A stretch of 64,000 nt of DNA. It comes from Polaribacter sp. SA4-10 (lineage in GTDB: Bacteria > Bacteroidota > Bacteroidia > Flavobacteriales > Flavobacteriaceae). The translations under genes were made by a program, and so were the position numbers. The notes beneath the pieces were generated by a model, which saw only the letters and a program-made list of their open reading frames with translations, ran no database searches and was not told the DNA's origin. This document shows, piece after piece, positions 8,692-17,870 of the stretch (position 1 is its first letter; the number at the start of each line of letters is the position of its first letter). The stretch lies in NCBI RefSeq assembly GCF_002163835.1, contig NZ_CP019331.1, forward strand, positions 3,111,573 through 3,175,572. Direction: 5' to 3'.

Positions 8692-10286
8692 TATTTTACT
8701 TTATTTTGACATAAATAGACGTACCATTGAGCAATAATCTCATTATAATCGTTAGATTTTCTTTTTACTTTTAAATCATTTTTACGTATTAGTAAAAGAA
8801 GTTGATTTGTAATTGGTTGATAATTATTCCAATCATTTTTCTTCAATTTTTTTTGTTTTATAAAAGTAGAGAAAAATGGTTTTATTTTATTTTTAATCTT
8901 TTGGAATTTTAAGTTTCTATTTGTTGGTTGTTGCTCATTACTAAAATTAACTTCAAATCTATTAAAATATTCCTCAATTAAAACTTCATCAAAAAGTGTT
9001 TTTAATATTTTAAACTCATGAGGTACTGTTTTAAAGAACAACAATAATTCTTTATCCCAAAAAGGAGTTCTATGTTCAAAACCAAAAAAGTTGTAAAAAC
9101 TTGCTGAGTTAAAAATATATTTGGCAATTTTTTCAGTGATATCATAGTTTTCAAAAACCGAACTTGGAATATTTTGATGATAATTTTTATCTAAATTTTT
9201 TAAATTAGTTTCAATTTCTTTTTTGAGTATCTTTTTTTCACTTAGAGTAAGATGATAATTGTTAAATTTTCTTTTTAAAATTAAGGGAACTATTTCTTTT
9301 GTTTTTAAATCTCTAGGAATTACTTTTAAAAATTGACTTCCACCTAATAAATCTCCGGAATAACCAGGTATAAAAATTGAATCTTTATGTATTAAATTGT
9401 TTTCTTTTAAATATTTTACAGCAAAATATTCTTGCAGATTTGGAGTAGAAGAAAATTTACCCGCAAAATGTGTAAACTCATTAAAATCATTACTGTTTAA
9501 AAAATCATTAGTTAATTCAGCATCATATTCAATAAAAAACCATTTGAAACCAAGCTTTTTTGCTACTCTTTTAGAGTTTTCAATTTCAGAACTTTTTGAA
9601 CTACCATAAGTATAACAAATTACATTATTATAGTTGTGTTTTTTTAGAAAAACTGCAATTAATCTTGAGTCAAAACCAGCACTTAAAGGAATCACAACCA
9701 TTTTATTATCTAAAGAACTTAAAAGTCTTTTAAAAGTATTTTCAAATGCAAGAGTAGCTTCTTTCTTTAAAGAAGAGTATGATATAGAACTTTCGTCTTT
9801 TATAGCATAGGTAAAGAAAAAGTTGTTTTCAATTATTTTATTATTTTTAATGATTAAATACTCGTTAGACTGAACTTGAAATACATTCTGTAGCAACGTT
9901 TTTTTACCACAAGTATGCAAAGAAGCTTTAAGTTCTAGCTTTGCTAACTTATTAAATTCGCTAATATTATATTTCTCTTTTAAGAAAACAATATCATCAC
10001 TTATGTGAATTTTCTCATTTTTAAAAGTGTAAAAAAGAGGGAAAGAACGAGTAGTATCTGAAGCTATAAAAACAGCATTATCTACTTTAATTAGTACTGA
10101 GAAACACCCATTTATTTCTTTAATTTTTTTGATAAACTTTTCTTTAGATGTAATTTTATCTAAAAACAATAAAGCGTTCTCTTTTTGATAGAAATTGTTA
10201 TTCCTGTCAAAAAAATATCCTTTTATAAATATTGATTCATTAGAATGCCATTTAAAGCCTTTATTTATTTTTAAAGAAATATCCAT
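8691..10286 (-). CDS. Asparagine synthase-like protein of a polysaccharide cluster
   Basis: The 531-residue protein has a class-II amidotransferase-like N-terminal half (GCFSVLIKVDNAVFIASD, SFPLFYTF) and an asparagine-synthase C-terminal half with the PP-loop SAGFDSR at residues 202-208, which is the ATP pyrophosphatase motif. The protein begins MDIS, so the glutaminase nucleophile Cys2 of true AsnB is absent. It therefore probably does not hydrolyse glutamine and may use ammonia or another nucleophile. Such paralogs are common among surface-glycan genes, where they are proposed to amidate sugars or sugar acids. It lies 3 bases after the flippase gene. Confidence 0.8.
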   Translation of the reverse strand: MDISLKINKGFKWHSNESIFIKGYFFDRNNNFYQKENALLFLDKITSKEKFIKKIKEINGCFSVLIKVDNAVFIASDTTRSFPLFYTFKNEKIHISDDIVFLKEKYNISEFNKLAKLELKASLHTCGKKTLLQNVFQVQSNEYLIIKNNKIIENNFFFTYAIKDESSISYSSLKKEATLAFENTFKRLLSSLDNKMVVIPLSAGFDSRLIAVFLKKHNYNNVICYTYGSSKSSEIENSKRVAKKLGFKWFFIEYDAELTNDFLNSNDFNEFTHFAGKFSSTPNLQEYFAVKYLKENNLIHKDSIFIPGYSGDLLGGSQFLKVIPRDLKTKEIVPLILKRKFNNYHLTLSEKKILKKEIETNLKNLDKNYHQNIPSSVFENYDITEKIAKYIFNSASFYNFFGFEHRTPFWDKELLLFFKTVPHEFKILKTLFDEVLIEEYFNRFEVNFSNEQQPTNRNLKFQKIKNKIKPFFSTFIKQKKLKKNDWNNYQPITNQLLLLIRKNDLKVKRKSNDYNEIIAQWYVYLCQNKVK

Positions 10287-10288
10287 TT

Positions 10289-11566
10289 TTATTGATAAGC
10301 TATTTTCTTTTCTTTTGATGTCTTCAAAAGGTAGAAAAATATTAAAATATTAAAAAGCATTCCTACTCCAGAGAAAAGTATGAGAGAAATTATAATGTTA
10401 TTATAAAAATAATAACCAATAAACATTGCTAAAAACCTAAATACTAATGTTATTGAATCAAAAATAAGTATTGTTTTTTGTTTGTTTAAAATTACAATTA
10501 ACGAAGTTAGAGGGTTACTAAGAAAAGCTATAAATAACCATGGAATTAAAATTCTAGAATATAAGCCTACATCAACCCAAATGTCACCAAAAATATAATC
10601 TAAGTAAAAAGAAATAATAATAAGAGGTGTGAAAATTAAGAAACTAATAAATAATAAATTTTTAGAGGTTCTAATTACTAAGTCATTCAAACTATCATCA
10701 CTATTAAAAACCTTACTTGCTTTGTTAAAAAAAACTTGATTTACAGATTGCTGAATAATACCTACTGGTGCTCTTGTAAATTTTACTGCAAGACCATAAA
10801 CTCCAACATTATCTAACCCAAAATATGCAGTAATTAAAAGTACAGGAAGTTCATTAGATAGGTTATTAGTTACATTAATTAATGTATTAAAAAACGGAAT
10901 ATCTTTATACTTTTTAGCTTGATGTAACATTCTTTTAAGAGTTACTTCATTCATTAAATTACTTATAGACTTTACAGATAGTTTTATTAAAATTAAAAGT
11001 TGTAATAATTGCCCAATAATATGTCCAGGAATTAAACCAAGATAATTAAAGGAACTAAAACCTGTTGCTATTTGAGTAGAACTCATTGCTATAGATTTTG
11101 TAATTAAGCCTTTAGAAATGTTTTTAAACATACTTGTTCTGTTATTCCAGTAATCAAATACAGATATAGAACCAAAAAAGAATATACTTATTGGTATTAA
11201 ATAAATAAAATCTGAAAGTTCAGATATTTCAAAAACACTTAATAAATTATTTTTAAAAAAGAAAATTATTATTAATAATAAAGCACTAAAAAGTAAAACA
11301 AATATAATTGAGAAAAAGAATAAATTTATAGCGTCTTTATTATCTTTCGGTAAAATAATGGCTAATTCGTACTGTAAAGTGGATATAGGTTTTAGTATTA
11401 GTATTATAGAAGAAAACAATATATATATACCAAATAACTCTGTCGAAAATAATCTTGTAAGCACTAAAATAGAAGCATAAATAACTATCTGACTTATAGC
11501 AGAACCTGTTATTAATGTTAAAACATTTTTAACAAACTCTTTTTTTAAAAAAGAAAATAGTTGCAT
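10289..11566 (-). CDS. Wzx-like polysaccharide flippase (MOP superfamily)
   Basis: From the ATG at 11566 the protein has 425 residues and begins MQLFSFLKKEFVKNVLTLITG, the usual opening of the polysaccharide-transport family. A 38-residue in-frame extension to 11680 would overlap the divergent HAD gene and is not hydrophobically typical. About 12-14 membrane segments with short basic loops are visible, as in lipid-linked O-unit flippases. It is first in a three-gene minus operon (flippase, asparagine-synthase-like, acyltransferase), consistent with export of a modified surface glycan. No glycosyltransferase lies next to it, so the cluster looks like a detached piece. Confidence 0.85.
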   Translation of the reverse strand: MQLFSFLKKEFVKNVLTLITGSAISQIVIYASILVLTRLFSTELFGIYILFSSIILILKPISTLQYELAIILPKDNKDAINLFFFSIIFVLLFSALLLIIIFFFKNNLLSVFEISELSDFIYLIPISIFFFGSISVFDYWNNRTSMFKNISKGLITKSIAMSSTQIATGFSSFNYLGLIPGHIIGQLLQLLILIKLSVKSISNLMNEVTLKRMLHQAKKYKDIPFFNTLINVTNNLSNELPVLLITAYFGLDNVGVYGLAVKFTRAPVGIIQQSVNQVFFNKASKVFNSDDSLNDLVIRTSKNLLFISFLIFTPLIIISFYLDYIFGDIWVDVGLYSRILIPWLFIAFLSNPLTSLIVILNKQKTILIFDSITLVFRFLAMFIGYYFYNNIIISLILFSGVGMLFNILIFFYLLKTSKEKKIAYQ

Positions 11567-11590
11567 ATTACAAACTAATAATAGTGTATT

Positions 11591-11598
11591 CAAATGTA
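11591..11598 (-). promoter_or_regulatory. Candidate -7 element for the flippase operon
   Basis: On the minus strand the bases read TACATTTG, an exact TAnnTTTG, 24 bases before the flippase ATG at 11566. This placement supports the shorter flippase start, since the element would lie inside the gene if the longer start were used. Confidence 0.45.
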
Positions 11599-11604
11599 AT
11601 GTAA

Positions 11605-12291
11605 ATGACAGAGATAAAACACATCTTTTTTGACTTAGATCATACTTTATGGGATTTTGAGAAAAATTCTGATTTAACATTTCAGAAAGTATTTTCGCAT
11701 AATAATATAAAATTAGATTTAAATATTTTTTTAACTGTTTATAAACCTTTAAACCTTCAATATTGGAAGTTGTTTAGAGAGGAAAAAATAACAAAAAGTG
11801 AATTAAGATATGGGAGGCTAAAAAAAGCATTTGATGCTGTAAATTATACTGTTTCTGATGAGTTAATAGATGTTATAGCTATACAGTACATCGATTTTCT
11901 TCCAGATTTCAACCACCTTTTTGAAGGAACTTTTGAAATCTTAGATTATCTTAAAGAAAAGTATGAATTGCATATTATAACAAATGGTTTTGATGAGGTT
12001 CAGCATAAAAAAATGGTGAGCTCAAATATTTACCACTATTTTGATAAAATAATTACATCTGAATCCGTGGGGGCTAAAAAACCAAGTTCTAGAGTTTTTG
12101 AGTTCGCATTAGAAGTTGCAAACGCTAAAAAAGAAAATTCTGTTATGATTGGTGATAGTTTAGAAGCAGATATTAAAGGCGCTTTAAGCGTTGGTCTGCA
12201 TGCCATTCATTGTGTTTTTGATAGTGCTAAATCAACAGATGAAGATTTTATCTCTGTAAATAACTTATTAGAAATAAAAGAATACCTTTAA
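11605..12291 (+). CDS. yjjG: HAD-superfamily pyrimidine nucleotidase, YjjG type
   Basis: The 228-residue cytosolic HAD phosphatase carries motif I FFDLDHTLWDFE (nucleophile D10, acid D12), motif II ITNG near residue 118, motif III lysine in GAKKPSS near 150 and motif IV MIGDSLEADIKGA near 180. The HTLWDFE sequence and helical cap are characteristic of the YjjG nucleotidase branch, which dephosphorylates non-canonical pyrimidine nucleotides. Substrate is inferred from family. It is divergent from the flippase operon with only 38 bases between start codons. Confidence 0.88.
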   Translation: MTEIKHIFFDLDHTLWDFEKNSDLTFQKVFSHNNIKLDLNIFLTVYKPLNLQYWKLFREEKITKSELRYGRLKKAFDAVNYTVSDELIDVIAIQYIDFLPDFNHLFEGTFEILDYLKEKYELHIITNGFDEVQHKKMVSSNIYHYFDKIITSESVGAKKPSSRVFEFALEVANAKKENSVMIGDSLEADIKGALSVGLHAIHCVFDSAKSTDEDFISVNNLLEIKEYL

Positions 12292-12328
12292 CAAAATATT
12301 TTATTTTTAAACTAAACATACCTAAAAA

Positions 12329-12883
12329 ATGAAATCCCCCACTATGTTAAGTGTACTTATAAGCACTATTTTTTTTTTATCTTGCTCCAACCCTGTAGAT
12401 TTTGATCAGCTAAATCAATATTCTTCAGAACAGGTTTTTTCTTTACCTTTTGTAGTCTTTACAATAGATGAGGCAAATTTTGATAGCACTGTTGAACCAG
12501 TTCCCTCAATTTTTGAAAGATCAAACTTTAAAATTCTCGATGGTACTTTTATGAAAGAGAGTTTAATACAATTAGAATTTGATTTCGAAATTAAGAATGG
12601 AATTAATAGAGCATTTAAAATTGAAATTATATTTCGAGAATTAGATTTTAATGGTATAGAAGGTCGTGAAGTTCATCTGTTAGAATTTAATGTCGATGCT
12701 AAAAATCAAGGTTTTACAGAAAAAGTTTTTATAACTAAAGCAGATTCTCCTGATATCCTCAATTTTTTAAGAGTAGAAATTAAGCTGACTTTAGAGGATG
12801 ATTCAACTCCGATAGATCAAGCAGATGCTGGTGAACTTGAATTCAATTCAGGAATAACAGTTCACTCAAAAGCGAAGTTTTAG
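12329..12883 (+). CDS. Hypothetical lipoprotein upstream of DUF5723 gene
   Basis: The 184-residue protein has a short N-region, a hydrophobic core and the lipobox FLSC with lipidated C19, so it is an envelope lipoprotein. The remainder is beta-rich and acidic (VFTIDEANFDS, FEIKNGINRAFKIEI) with no recognised catalytic motif. Its stop is followed after one base by the start of the DUF5723 barrel-like protein, so the two are probably co-expressed as outer-membrane partners. I do not recognise a named family. Confidence 0.8.
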   Translation: MKSPTMLSVLISTIFFLSCSNPVDFDQLNQYSSEQVFSLPFVVFTIDEANFDSTVEPVPSIFERSNFKILDGTFMKESLIQLEFDFEIKNGINRAFKIEIIFRELDFNGIEGREVHLLEFNVDAKNQGFTEKVFITKADSPDILNFLRVEIKLTLEDDSTPIDQADAGELEFNSGITVHSKAKF

Positions 12884-12884
12884 T

Positions 12885-14240
12885 ATGAGAAAAGTCGTTT
12901 TAATTTTAGTGCTCGTTCTTGCAGTTAATACTTTTTCACAAAACAAACAGGTCTTATATGATTTTGCAGGTTTACCTCAAACTTTATTATTAAATCCTGG
13001 CTTAGAAAATAATTTAAAATTTCATGTTGGTTTGCCTTTGATATCTGGTTTTTCTGCAGAAATTGGCTCAACAGGTTTTTCTGTTGCAGATATTTTTGCA
13101 GATGATGGCAGGAATATTAATGAAAAAATGGCCTCAGTTTTAGATAATATAGACTCAAAGGATTATCTTAAACTAAATACTCAAATAGAAGTTTTTAGTG
13201 CTGGTTATCGCTTTAATGACAAAACATATTTAAGTTTTGGTTTTTATGAGGAATTAGATTTTATTTTCTTCTTACCTAAAGATGTTCTTACACTTGCAAC
13301 TGAAGGAAATACAACGCCTTTAGGGAGGAGTTTTGATTTTTCTCATTTAAACATTAATGCAGATTTTTTAGGAGTAATTCATGCAGGAATAACTAGAAAA
13401 GTAAGCGAAAAATTGACTATTGGTGGTCGTTTAAAAATTTATTCATCTTCTATTAATGTAGAATCTATAAACAATTCCGGAACCTTTACTACTACTACAC
13501 CAGGAGATAATAATCTATCTGTGAGTAAACTAGAGAATATAAATGTGACCTATAAAACTGCTGGTATAGCTAATGTTAGCGGAGGTTCAGTCTTAACAAA
13601 TACATTTTTAGGAGGAAATTTAGGTCTTGGTGGAGATGTAGGTTTTTCATACAGCGTAACACCACAATTAAATGTTTCTGGAAGTCTGGTAGATTTTGGT
13701 TTTATAAAATATAGTAAGAATATTGAAAATACTACAAGAATAGGTGATTTTACAACGGAAGGATTGAATTTTCAGTATGATGATCAGGATCCCGATTATT
13801 GGAAACAATTAGAGGATGATTTTAAAGCAGAAATTCCAGAAGAAATTAACAACGATGCTTACAAAGCTTGGAGACCTGCAAAACTAAATGCTGCAATAAA
13901 ATATAGCTTTGGTGATAGAAGAAGTGAATCTTGTTATGATAATACTTTCAAAGAATCATATACAGATGCTTTTGGTGTACAGTTGTATTCATTGTTTAGA
14001 CCATTAAGAAACGAATATGCATTTACGGGTTTTTATGAAAAATCGATTACAAGCAAGATAGATGCAAAATTAACATATACGTTGGATAATTATTCTTATA
14101 ATAATATAGGGTTGGGTATTTCCGCACAGATTTGGAATATGAATTTTTACGGAATAGTTGATAATATCGCACATTTGTCAGATATTTCGTCAGCAAAAAA
14201 CGTTTCTTTACAATTCGGATTTAACCTACTATTTAATTAA
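12885..14240 (+). CDS. DUF5723 family outer-membrane beta-barrel protein
   Basis: The 451-residue protein has a signal peptide (MRKVVLILVLVLAVNTFSQ) and repeated amphipathic strands. The early LPQTLLLNPG and GLPLISGFSAEIGSTG sequences are diagnostic of DUF5723 proteins, and the C-terminus ends in an aromatic strand (VSLQFGFNLLFN), as expected for an outer-membrane barrel. Function is unknown; members often sit with gliding or surface genes in flavobacteria. It follows the lipoprotein by one base and is followed by the pseudogene on the same strand. Confidence 0.82.
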   Translation: MRKVVLILVLVLAVNTFSQNKQVLYDFAGLPQTLLLNPGLENNLKFHVGLPLISGFSAEIGSTGFSVADIFADDGRNINEKMASVLDNIDSKDYLKLNTQIEVFSAGYRFNDKTYLSFGFYEELDFIFFLPKDVLTLATEGNTTPLGRSFDFSHLNINADFLGVIHAGITRKVSEKLTIGGRLKIYSSSINVESINNSGTFTTTTPGDNNLSVSKLENINVTYKTAGIANVSGGSVLTNTFLGGNLGLGGDVGFSYSVTPQLNVSGSLVDFGFIKYSKNIENTTRIGDFTTEGLNFQYDDQDPDYWKQLEDDFKAEIPEEINNDAYKAWRPAKLNAAIKYSFGDRRSESCYDNTFKESYTDAFGVQLYSLFRPLRNEYAFTGFYEKSITSKIDAKLTYTLDNYSYNNIGLGISAQIWNMNFYGIVDNIAHLSDISSAKNVSLQFGFNLLFN

Positions 14241-14241
14241 A

Positions 14242-15017
14242 ATGAAAAGCGCCTTAATAACTATATTTTTATTAGCTTCCAATTTTTTAGTGCTCGGACA
14301 AGAAGAGAAAGTGAGTAATTATTAATATATAATTGTGCCAGAACGTTTTTCTTTTTTAAAAGATGCAGACGAATATAAAACAAGTTTACTAACTAAATTT
14401 TTATTGCAAAAAAATGGGTACACAGTTTTTTAGAATAAAGAATTGCCATCCGAGATAATTAAAAATAGATATTTAGCATTAACCGCAAACGGGTAAATAA
14501 CTCTTCTATGTTTGCTACTAAAATAACAATAGTTTTAAAATATTGTTTTGGTAAGGAATTATATTCTTCTAAAGAAGGGGTAAGTAGGTTAAAAGAGTTT
14601 AAAAAAGCATACCAAGAAGCTATTAGAAACGCTCATGCTACAATAGATTTAAAATATTCTTATCAACCAAATGAAGTAAAACAAACTTTAGTTGAAGAAG
14701 GAAAACCTACAATTTCAATTCCAGCTAAAATCATTAATGGTGTAAAAGAAGTTTTACCTGTTAAAATTGAAAACCACACCAACAACAATGAAGGTATTAC
14801 TCAGGTAAATACTTTAAGTGCACAACCAAAATAAAATGGTTTTCAATTAATAAACACTAAACCTGAAGTAATTTGTTATGCTTTAAAAACAAAAAATAAA
14901 GATTTATTTATTATTAAATATAAAAACGAAATCCTATATGAAAGTTCTGATAGTTGGATTGCAGAGTACTACAAAAACAATAAATTGGTTATAGAAAAAT
15001 ATAAGATTAATTTTTAA
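14242..15017 (+). pseudogene. Broken gene for a secreted protein, four lesions
   Basis: Reading starts at ATG 14242 with a good signal peptide (MKSALITIFLLASNFLVLGQ). The frame is then interrupted by TAA at 14323, TAG at 14431, a shift of frame near 14490 (sequence resumes as VNNSSMFATK in the frame of 14493) and TAA at 14832. It continues in that frame to TAA at 15015-15017. Concatenated segments read as one protein of about 255 residues: VPERFSFLKDADEYKTS, RLKEFKKAYQEAIRNAHATI, and YESSDSWIAEYYKNNKL. This resembles a small secreted flavobacterial family. The open stretch 14508-14834 is a fragment of it, not a gene. The tail overlaps the convergent rarA stop by four bases. Confidence 0.82.
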
Positions 15018-16285
15018 TAACCATACTTATCTTTCCATCTGTTTTTTAAAATTTCTCTAAATTGATTTTCTCTTGGGTTTGTTCCTGGCTCGTATATTTT
15101 TGTGCCAGAAATTTCATCAGGTAAAAACTCTTGTGCTACAAAATTATTTGGATAATTATGTGAATACTGATAGTTTTTACCATACTCTAAATCCTTCATC
15201 AACTTAGTTGGTGCATTTCTTAAATGGAGAGGAATCGATAAATCTCCAGTTTTTTGTACTAAACTTTGCGCTTCATTAATTGCCATATAAGAAGCATTAC
15301 TTTTAGTAGAATTTGCCAAATAAATAGCACATTGACTTAAAATAATTCTAGATTCTGGATGGCCAATTATAGAAACTGCTTGAAATGTATTATTTGCTAA
15401 AATTAATGCAGTAGGATTTGCATTACCAATATCTTCTGAAGCTAAAATTAACAATCTTCTGGCAATAAATTTCACATCTTCACCTCCTTCAATCATTCTT
15501 GCCAACCAATAAACTGCTGCATTTGGATCACTTCCTCGTATAGATTTTATAAATGCAGAAATAATATCATAATGTTGTTCACCAGTTTTGTCATATCTCA
15601 CACTATTTTTCTGAACCTTTTCTAAGACTAAAGAATTTGTAATTTCTATTTCGTCATCTGTAGCAACTAATAATTCAAAAATATTAAGCAATTTTCGAGC
15701 ATCTCCACTAGAAACTTGTAATAAAGCATCTGTTTCTTTAAGTGTAATTTTTTTGGTTGATAAAAGCACGTCTTTTTCCATTGCTCTATGTAGAAGAGCA
15801 ATCAAATCGTCTTTGTCAAAAGAATTTAAAATATAAACTTGACAGCGAGAGAGTAGGGCAGGAATCACTTCAAAACTTGGGTTTTCTGTAGTTGCCCCAA
15901 TTAAAGTAACCCAACCTTTTTCTACAGCTCCTAATAAAGAATCTTGTTGAGACTTACTAAATCTATGAATTTCATCAATAAATAAAATTGGATTTTTTGC
16001 TGTGAATAATCCCCCACCTTTTTTAGCTTTTTCTATTATTTCTCTAACATCTTTTACACCAGCACTAATTGCGCTTAAAGTATAAAAAGGTCTTTTAGAT
16101 TCAGTAGCAATAATATTTGCTAAAGTTGTTTTTCCTATTCCTGGAGGCCCCCATAAAATTAAAGAAGGGATAATTCCTTGTTTAATTAATTTGGTTAAAA
16201 CGCCATTTTTTCCAACTAAATGTTGCTGACTTATATAGTCTTCAAGCGTTTTTGGTCTAATTCTTTCTGCCAAAGGTTCATTCAT
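15014..16285 (-). CDS. rarA: Replication-associated recombination protein A, AAA+ ATPase
   Basis: The 423-residue protein matches RarA/MgsA, a clamp-loader-like ATPase acting at stalled forks. It has Walker A GPPGIGKT at residues 46-53, Walker [10 protein letters not shown] near 97, sensor 1 [10 protein letters not shown] near 130, an arginine-finger segment LLSRCQVY, and a C-terminal tetramerisation domain including [17 protein letters not shown]. It is monocistronic, divergent from the rhomboid gene and convergent with the pseudogene remnant. Confidence 0.95.
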   Translation of the reverse strand: MNEPLAERIRPKTLEDYISQQHLVGKNGVLTKLIKQGIIPSLILWGPPGIGKTTLANIIATESKRPFYTLSAISAGVKDVREIIEKAKKGGGLFTAKNPILFIDEIHRFSKSQQDSLLGAVEKGWVTLIGATTENPSFEVIPALLSRCQVYILNSFDKDDLIALLHRAMEKDVLLSTKKITLKETDALLQVSSGDARKLLNIFELLVATDDEIEITNSLVLEKVQKNSVRYDKTGEQHYDIISAFIKSIRGSDPNAAVYWLARMIEGGEDVKFIARRLLILASEDIGNANPTALILANNTFQAVSIIGHPESRIILSQCAIYLANSTKSNASYMAINEAQSLVQKTGDLSIPLHLRNAPTKLMKDLEYGKNYQYSHNYPNNFVAQEFLPDEISGTKIYEPGTNPRENQFREILKNRWKDKYGY

Positions 16286-16327
16286 ACGGTAAAAATAGCA
16301 AAGATTTCTGACAGAAGTAGTAGATTT

Positions 16328-16335
16328 TATATTTG
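16328..16335 (+). promoter_or_regulatory. Candidate -7 element for the rhomboid gene
   Basis: The bases are TATATTTG, an exact match to TAnnTTTG, ending 26 bases before the rhomboid ATG. A -33 element is not convincing. Confidence 0.45.
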
Positions 16336-16361
16336 GTTAGATTTTTGTTATTTTTATATCT

Positions 16362-17027
16362 ATGAAAGATGCAAATAATTTACAATTTTCTAAATCAGTT
16401 TTTTTAATTCCAACAATATATATAGTTAGTATTTGGGTTATTTATTGGGTCGAAATTACTTTTGGATATAATTTTAATAAGTTTGGAGTTTTTCCAAGAG
16501 ATTTAGTAGGTTTTAGAGGTGTTTTTTTAACGCACTTTATTCATAGTGATGCAAACCATGTTTTTAATAATTCAATTCCGTTATTTGTCTTATTAGTTAG
16601 TTTATTTTACTTTTATAAAGATGTTGCTTATAAAGTATTACTTTTTGGAGGTTTTTTAACCGGTTTTATTACTTGGTTAATTGCTAGAGAATCTTTTCAT
16701 ATTGGTGCAAGTGGAATTGTATATTTACTTTTTAGCTTTGTTTTTTTTAGTGGAATAATAAAAAAGCACTACAGATTAGTAGCGCTTTCATTAATTATTA
16801 TTTTTCTCTACGGGAGTATGATTTGGTATGTCTTACCTATAAAAGACGGGATGTCTTGGGAAGGACACCTCTCAGGTCTTGTAACAGGTTTCTTTTTCGC
16901 TTTTATTAAAAGGAAAAAAGGAATCGTTAAAAAGGAACATCAATTTTCTAAGACAGAATTCGATTTGTTATTTGATGAAAAAGGTAATTTTTCACCACCA
17001 AAAATAGAAGATGAGTTACAAGAATAA
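16362..17027 (+). CDS. Rhomboid family intramembrane serine protease
   Basis: The 221-residue protein has six predicted membrane helices. The catalytic serine lies in GASG (S117) and the partner histidine in GHLSGL (H169). The usual upstream HxxxN-like stretch is visible as HSDANHVFNNS (residues 61-71). The C-terminal 35 residues are a charged cytosolic tail (KRKKGIVKKEHQF). It is a probable integral-membrane protease of the compact bacterial type; substrates are unknown. It stands alone, convergent with rlmB. Confidence 0.92.
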   Translation: MKDANNLQFSKSVFLIPTIYIVSIWVIYWVEITFGYNFNKFGVFPRDLVGFRGVFLTHFIHSDANHVFNNSIPLFVLLVSLFYFYKDVAYKVLLFGGFLTGFITWLIARESFHIGASGIVYLLFSFVFFSGIIKKHYRLVALSLIIIFLYGSMIWYVLPIKDGMSWEGHLSGLVTGFFFAFIKRKKGIVKKEHQFSKTEFDLLFDEKGNFSPPKIEDELQE

Positions 17028-17047
17028 AAGGTGTTTTTTTATTTTTG

Positions 17048-17800
17048 TTAACTTCTAACTGTCACTAATCGTTGTCTTACCGTTTCATATAAGAAAGCGC
17101 CACAAGCTACAGAAACATTTAAGGAGGCTATTTCGCCTAATAGAGGTAACTTTGCTTTGTAATCTACCATTTTTAATATAGAAGGGTTTACACCTTTATT
17201 TTCTGATCCCATTACAATTGCAATTGGTTGATTTAAATTAATATCATAAACAGAGTCTTCTGTTTTTTCTGTGGCAGCAACTGTTTTAATATCTGATGCT
17301 TGTAATAGAAACAATGCATCCTTTATATGATCAACTTTACAAATTGGAATTTTAAAAGCGGCACCAGCAGAAGTTTTTATAGTTTCAGCATTTACTGGGG
17401 CACTTCCATTTTTTTGAATGATAATCCCGTTTACTCCTGTACATTCTGCAGTTCTTATGATGGCACCAAAATTTCTTACATCAGATAATTGATCTAAAAG
17501 TAAAAACAAAGGAATTTTTTCGCTTTCTATAACTTTATCAATTAATTCTTCCAAGTCGTAGAATTCTACGGGTGATATTTGAGCTACAGCACCTTGATGA
17601 TTACTATTTTTAGATAGTCTATCTAGCTTTTCAACAGGAACCATACTTGTAGTAAGGTTTTTAGTTTTAATTAACTTATTTAGCTCATAAAACAATTCTC
17701 CTCGTAGACCTTTTTGCAAATACACTTTATTTATTGAAGAGCCACTTTCTATTGCTTCAATAATAGCTCTTATACCAAATATGTTTGTTGTTTCGATCAA
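17048..17800 (-). CDS. rlmB: 23S rRNA 2'-O-ribose methyltransferase RlmB (SpoU family)
   Basis: The protein methylates the 2'-OH of a 23S rRNA guanosine (G2251 in E. coli). SpoU motifs are visible: DVRNFGAIIRTAE (motif 1), AIVMGSENKGV (motif 2) and LNVSVACGAFL (motif 3), with an N-terminal substrate-binding domain opening IFGIRAIIEAIESG. No in-frame ATG exists near the 5' end. The best start is TTG at 17800, giving 250 residues that begin (M)IETTNIFG as in homologs. An upstream TTG at 17833 would lie inside a strong terminator hairpin and adds residues not expected for the family. Confidence 0.9.
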   Translation of the reverse strand: MIETTNIFGIRAIIEAIESGSSINKVYLQKGLRGELFYELNKLIKTKNLTTSMVPVEKLDRLSKNSNHQGAVAQISPVEFYDLEELIDKVIESEKIPLFLLLDQLSDVRNFGAIIRTAECTGVNGIIIQKNGSAPVNAETIKTSAGAAFKIPICKVDHIKDALFLLQASDIKTVAATEKTEDSVYDINLNQPIAIVMGSENKGVNPSILKMVDYKAKLPLLGEIASLNVSVACGAFLYETVRQRLVTVRS

Positions 17801-17816
17801 TACATTTTTATTTAAA

Positions 17817-17850
17817 AAAAAAATCGTAATCAATAGATTACGATTTTTTT
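17817..17850. terminator. Strong terminator of the first SusCD operon
   Basis: A perfect 15-bp inverted repeat with a 4-base loop (core AAATCGTAATC / GATTACGATTT) flanked by A- and T-runs forms a bidirectional-looking intrinsic terminator. It lies 21 bases after the stop of the accessory lipoprotein gene and only 17 bases before the probable rlmB start. Confidence 0.85.
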
Positions 17851-17870
17851 ACTTGTTTATAATAAATAAA

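Noticed and set aside
11567..11680. 38-residue N-terminal extension of the flippase
   Set aside because: Overlaps the divergent HAD gene and a candidate promoter; the ATG at 11566 gives a typical MOP-family opening.
14508..14834. 108-codon open frame as a separate gene
   Set aside because: Similarity-like continuity with sequence on both sides and in one shifted frame shows it is a fragment of the pseudogene 14242-15017.
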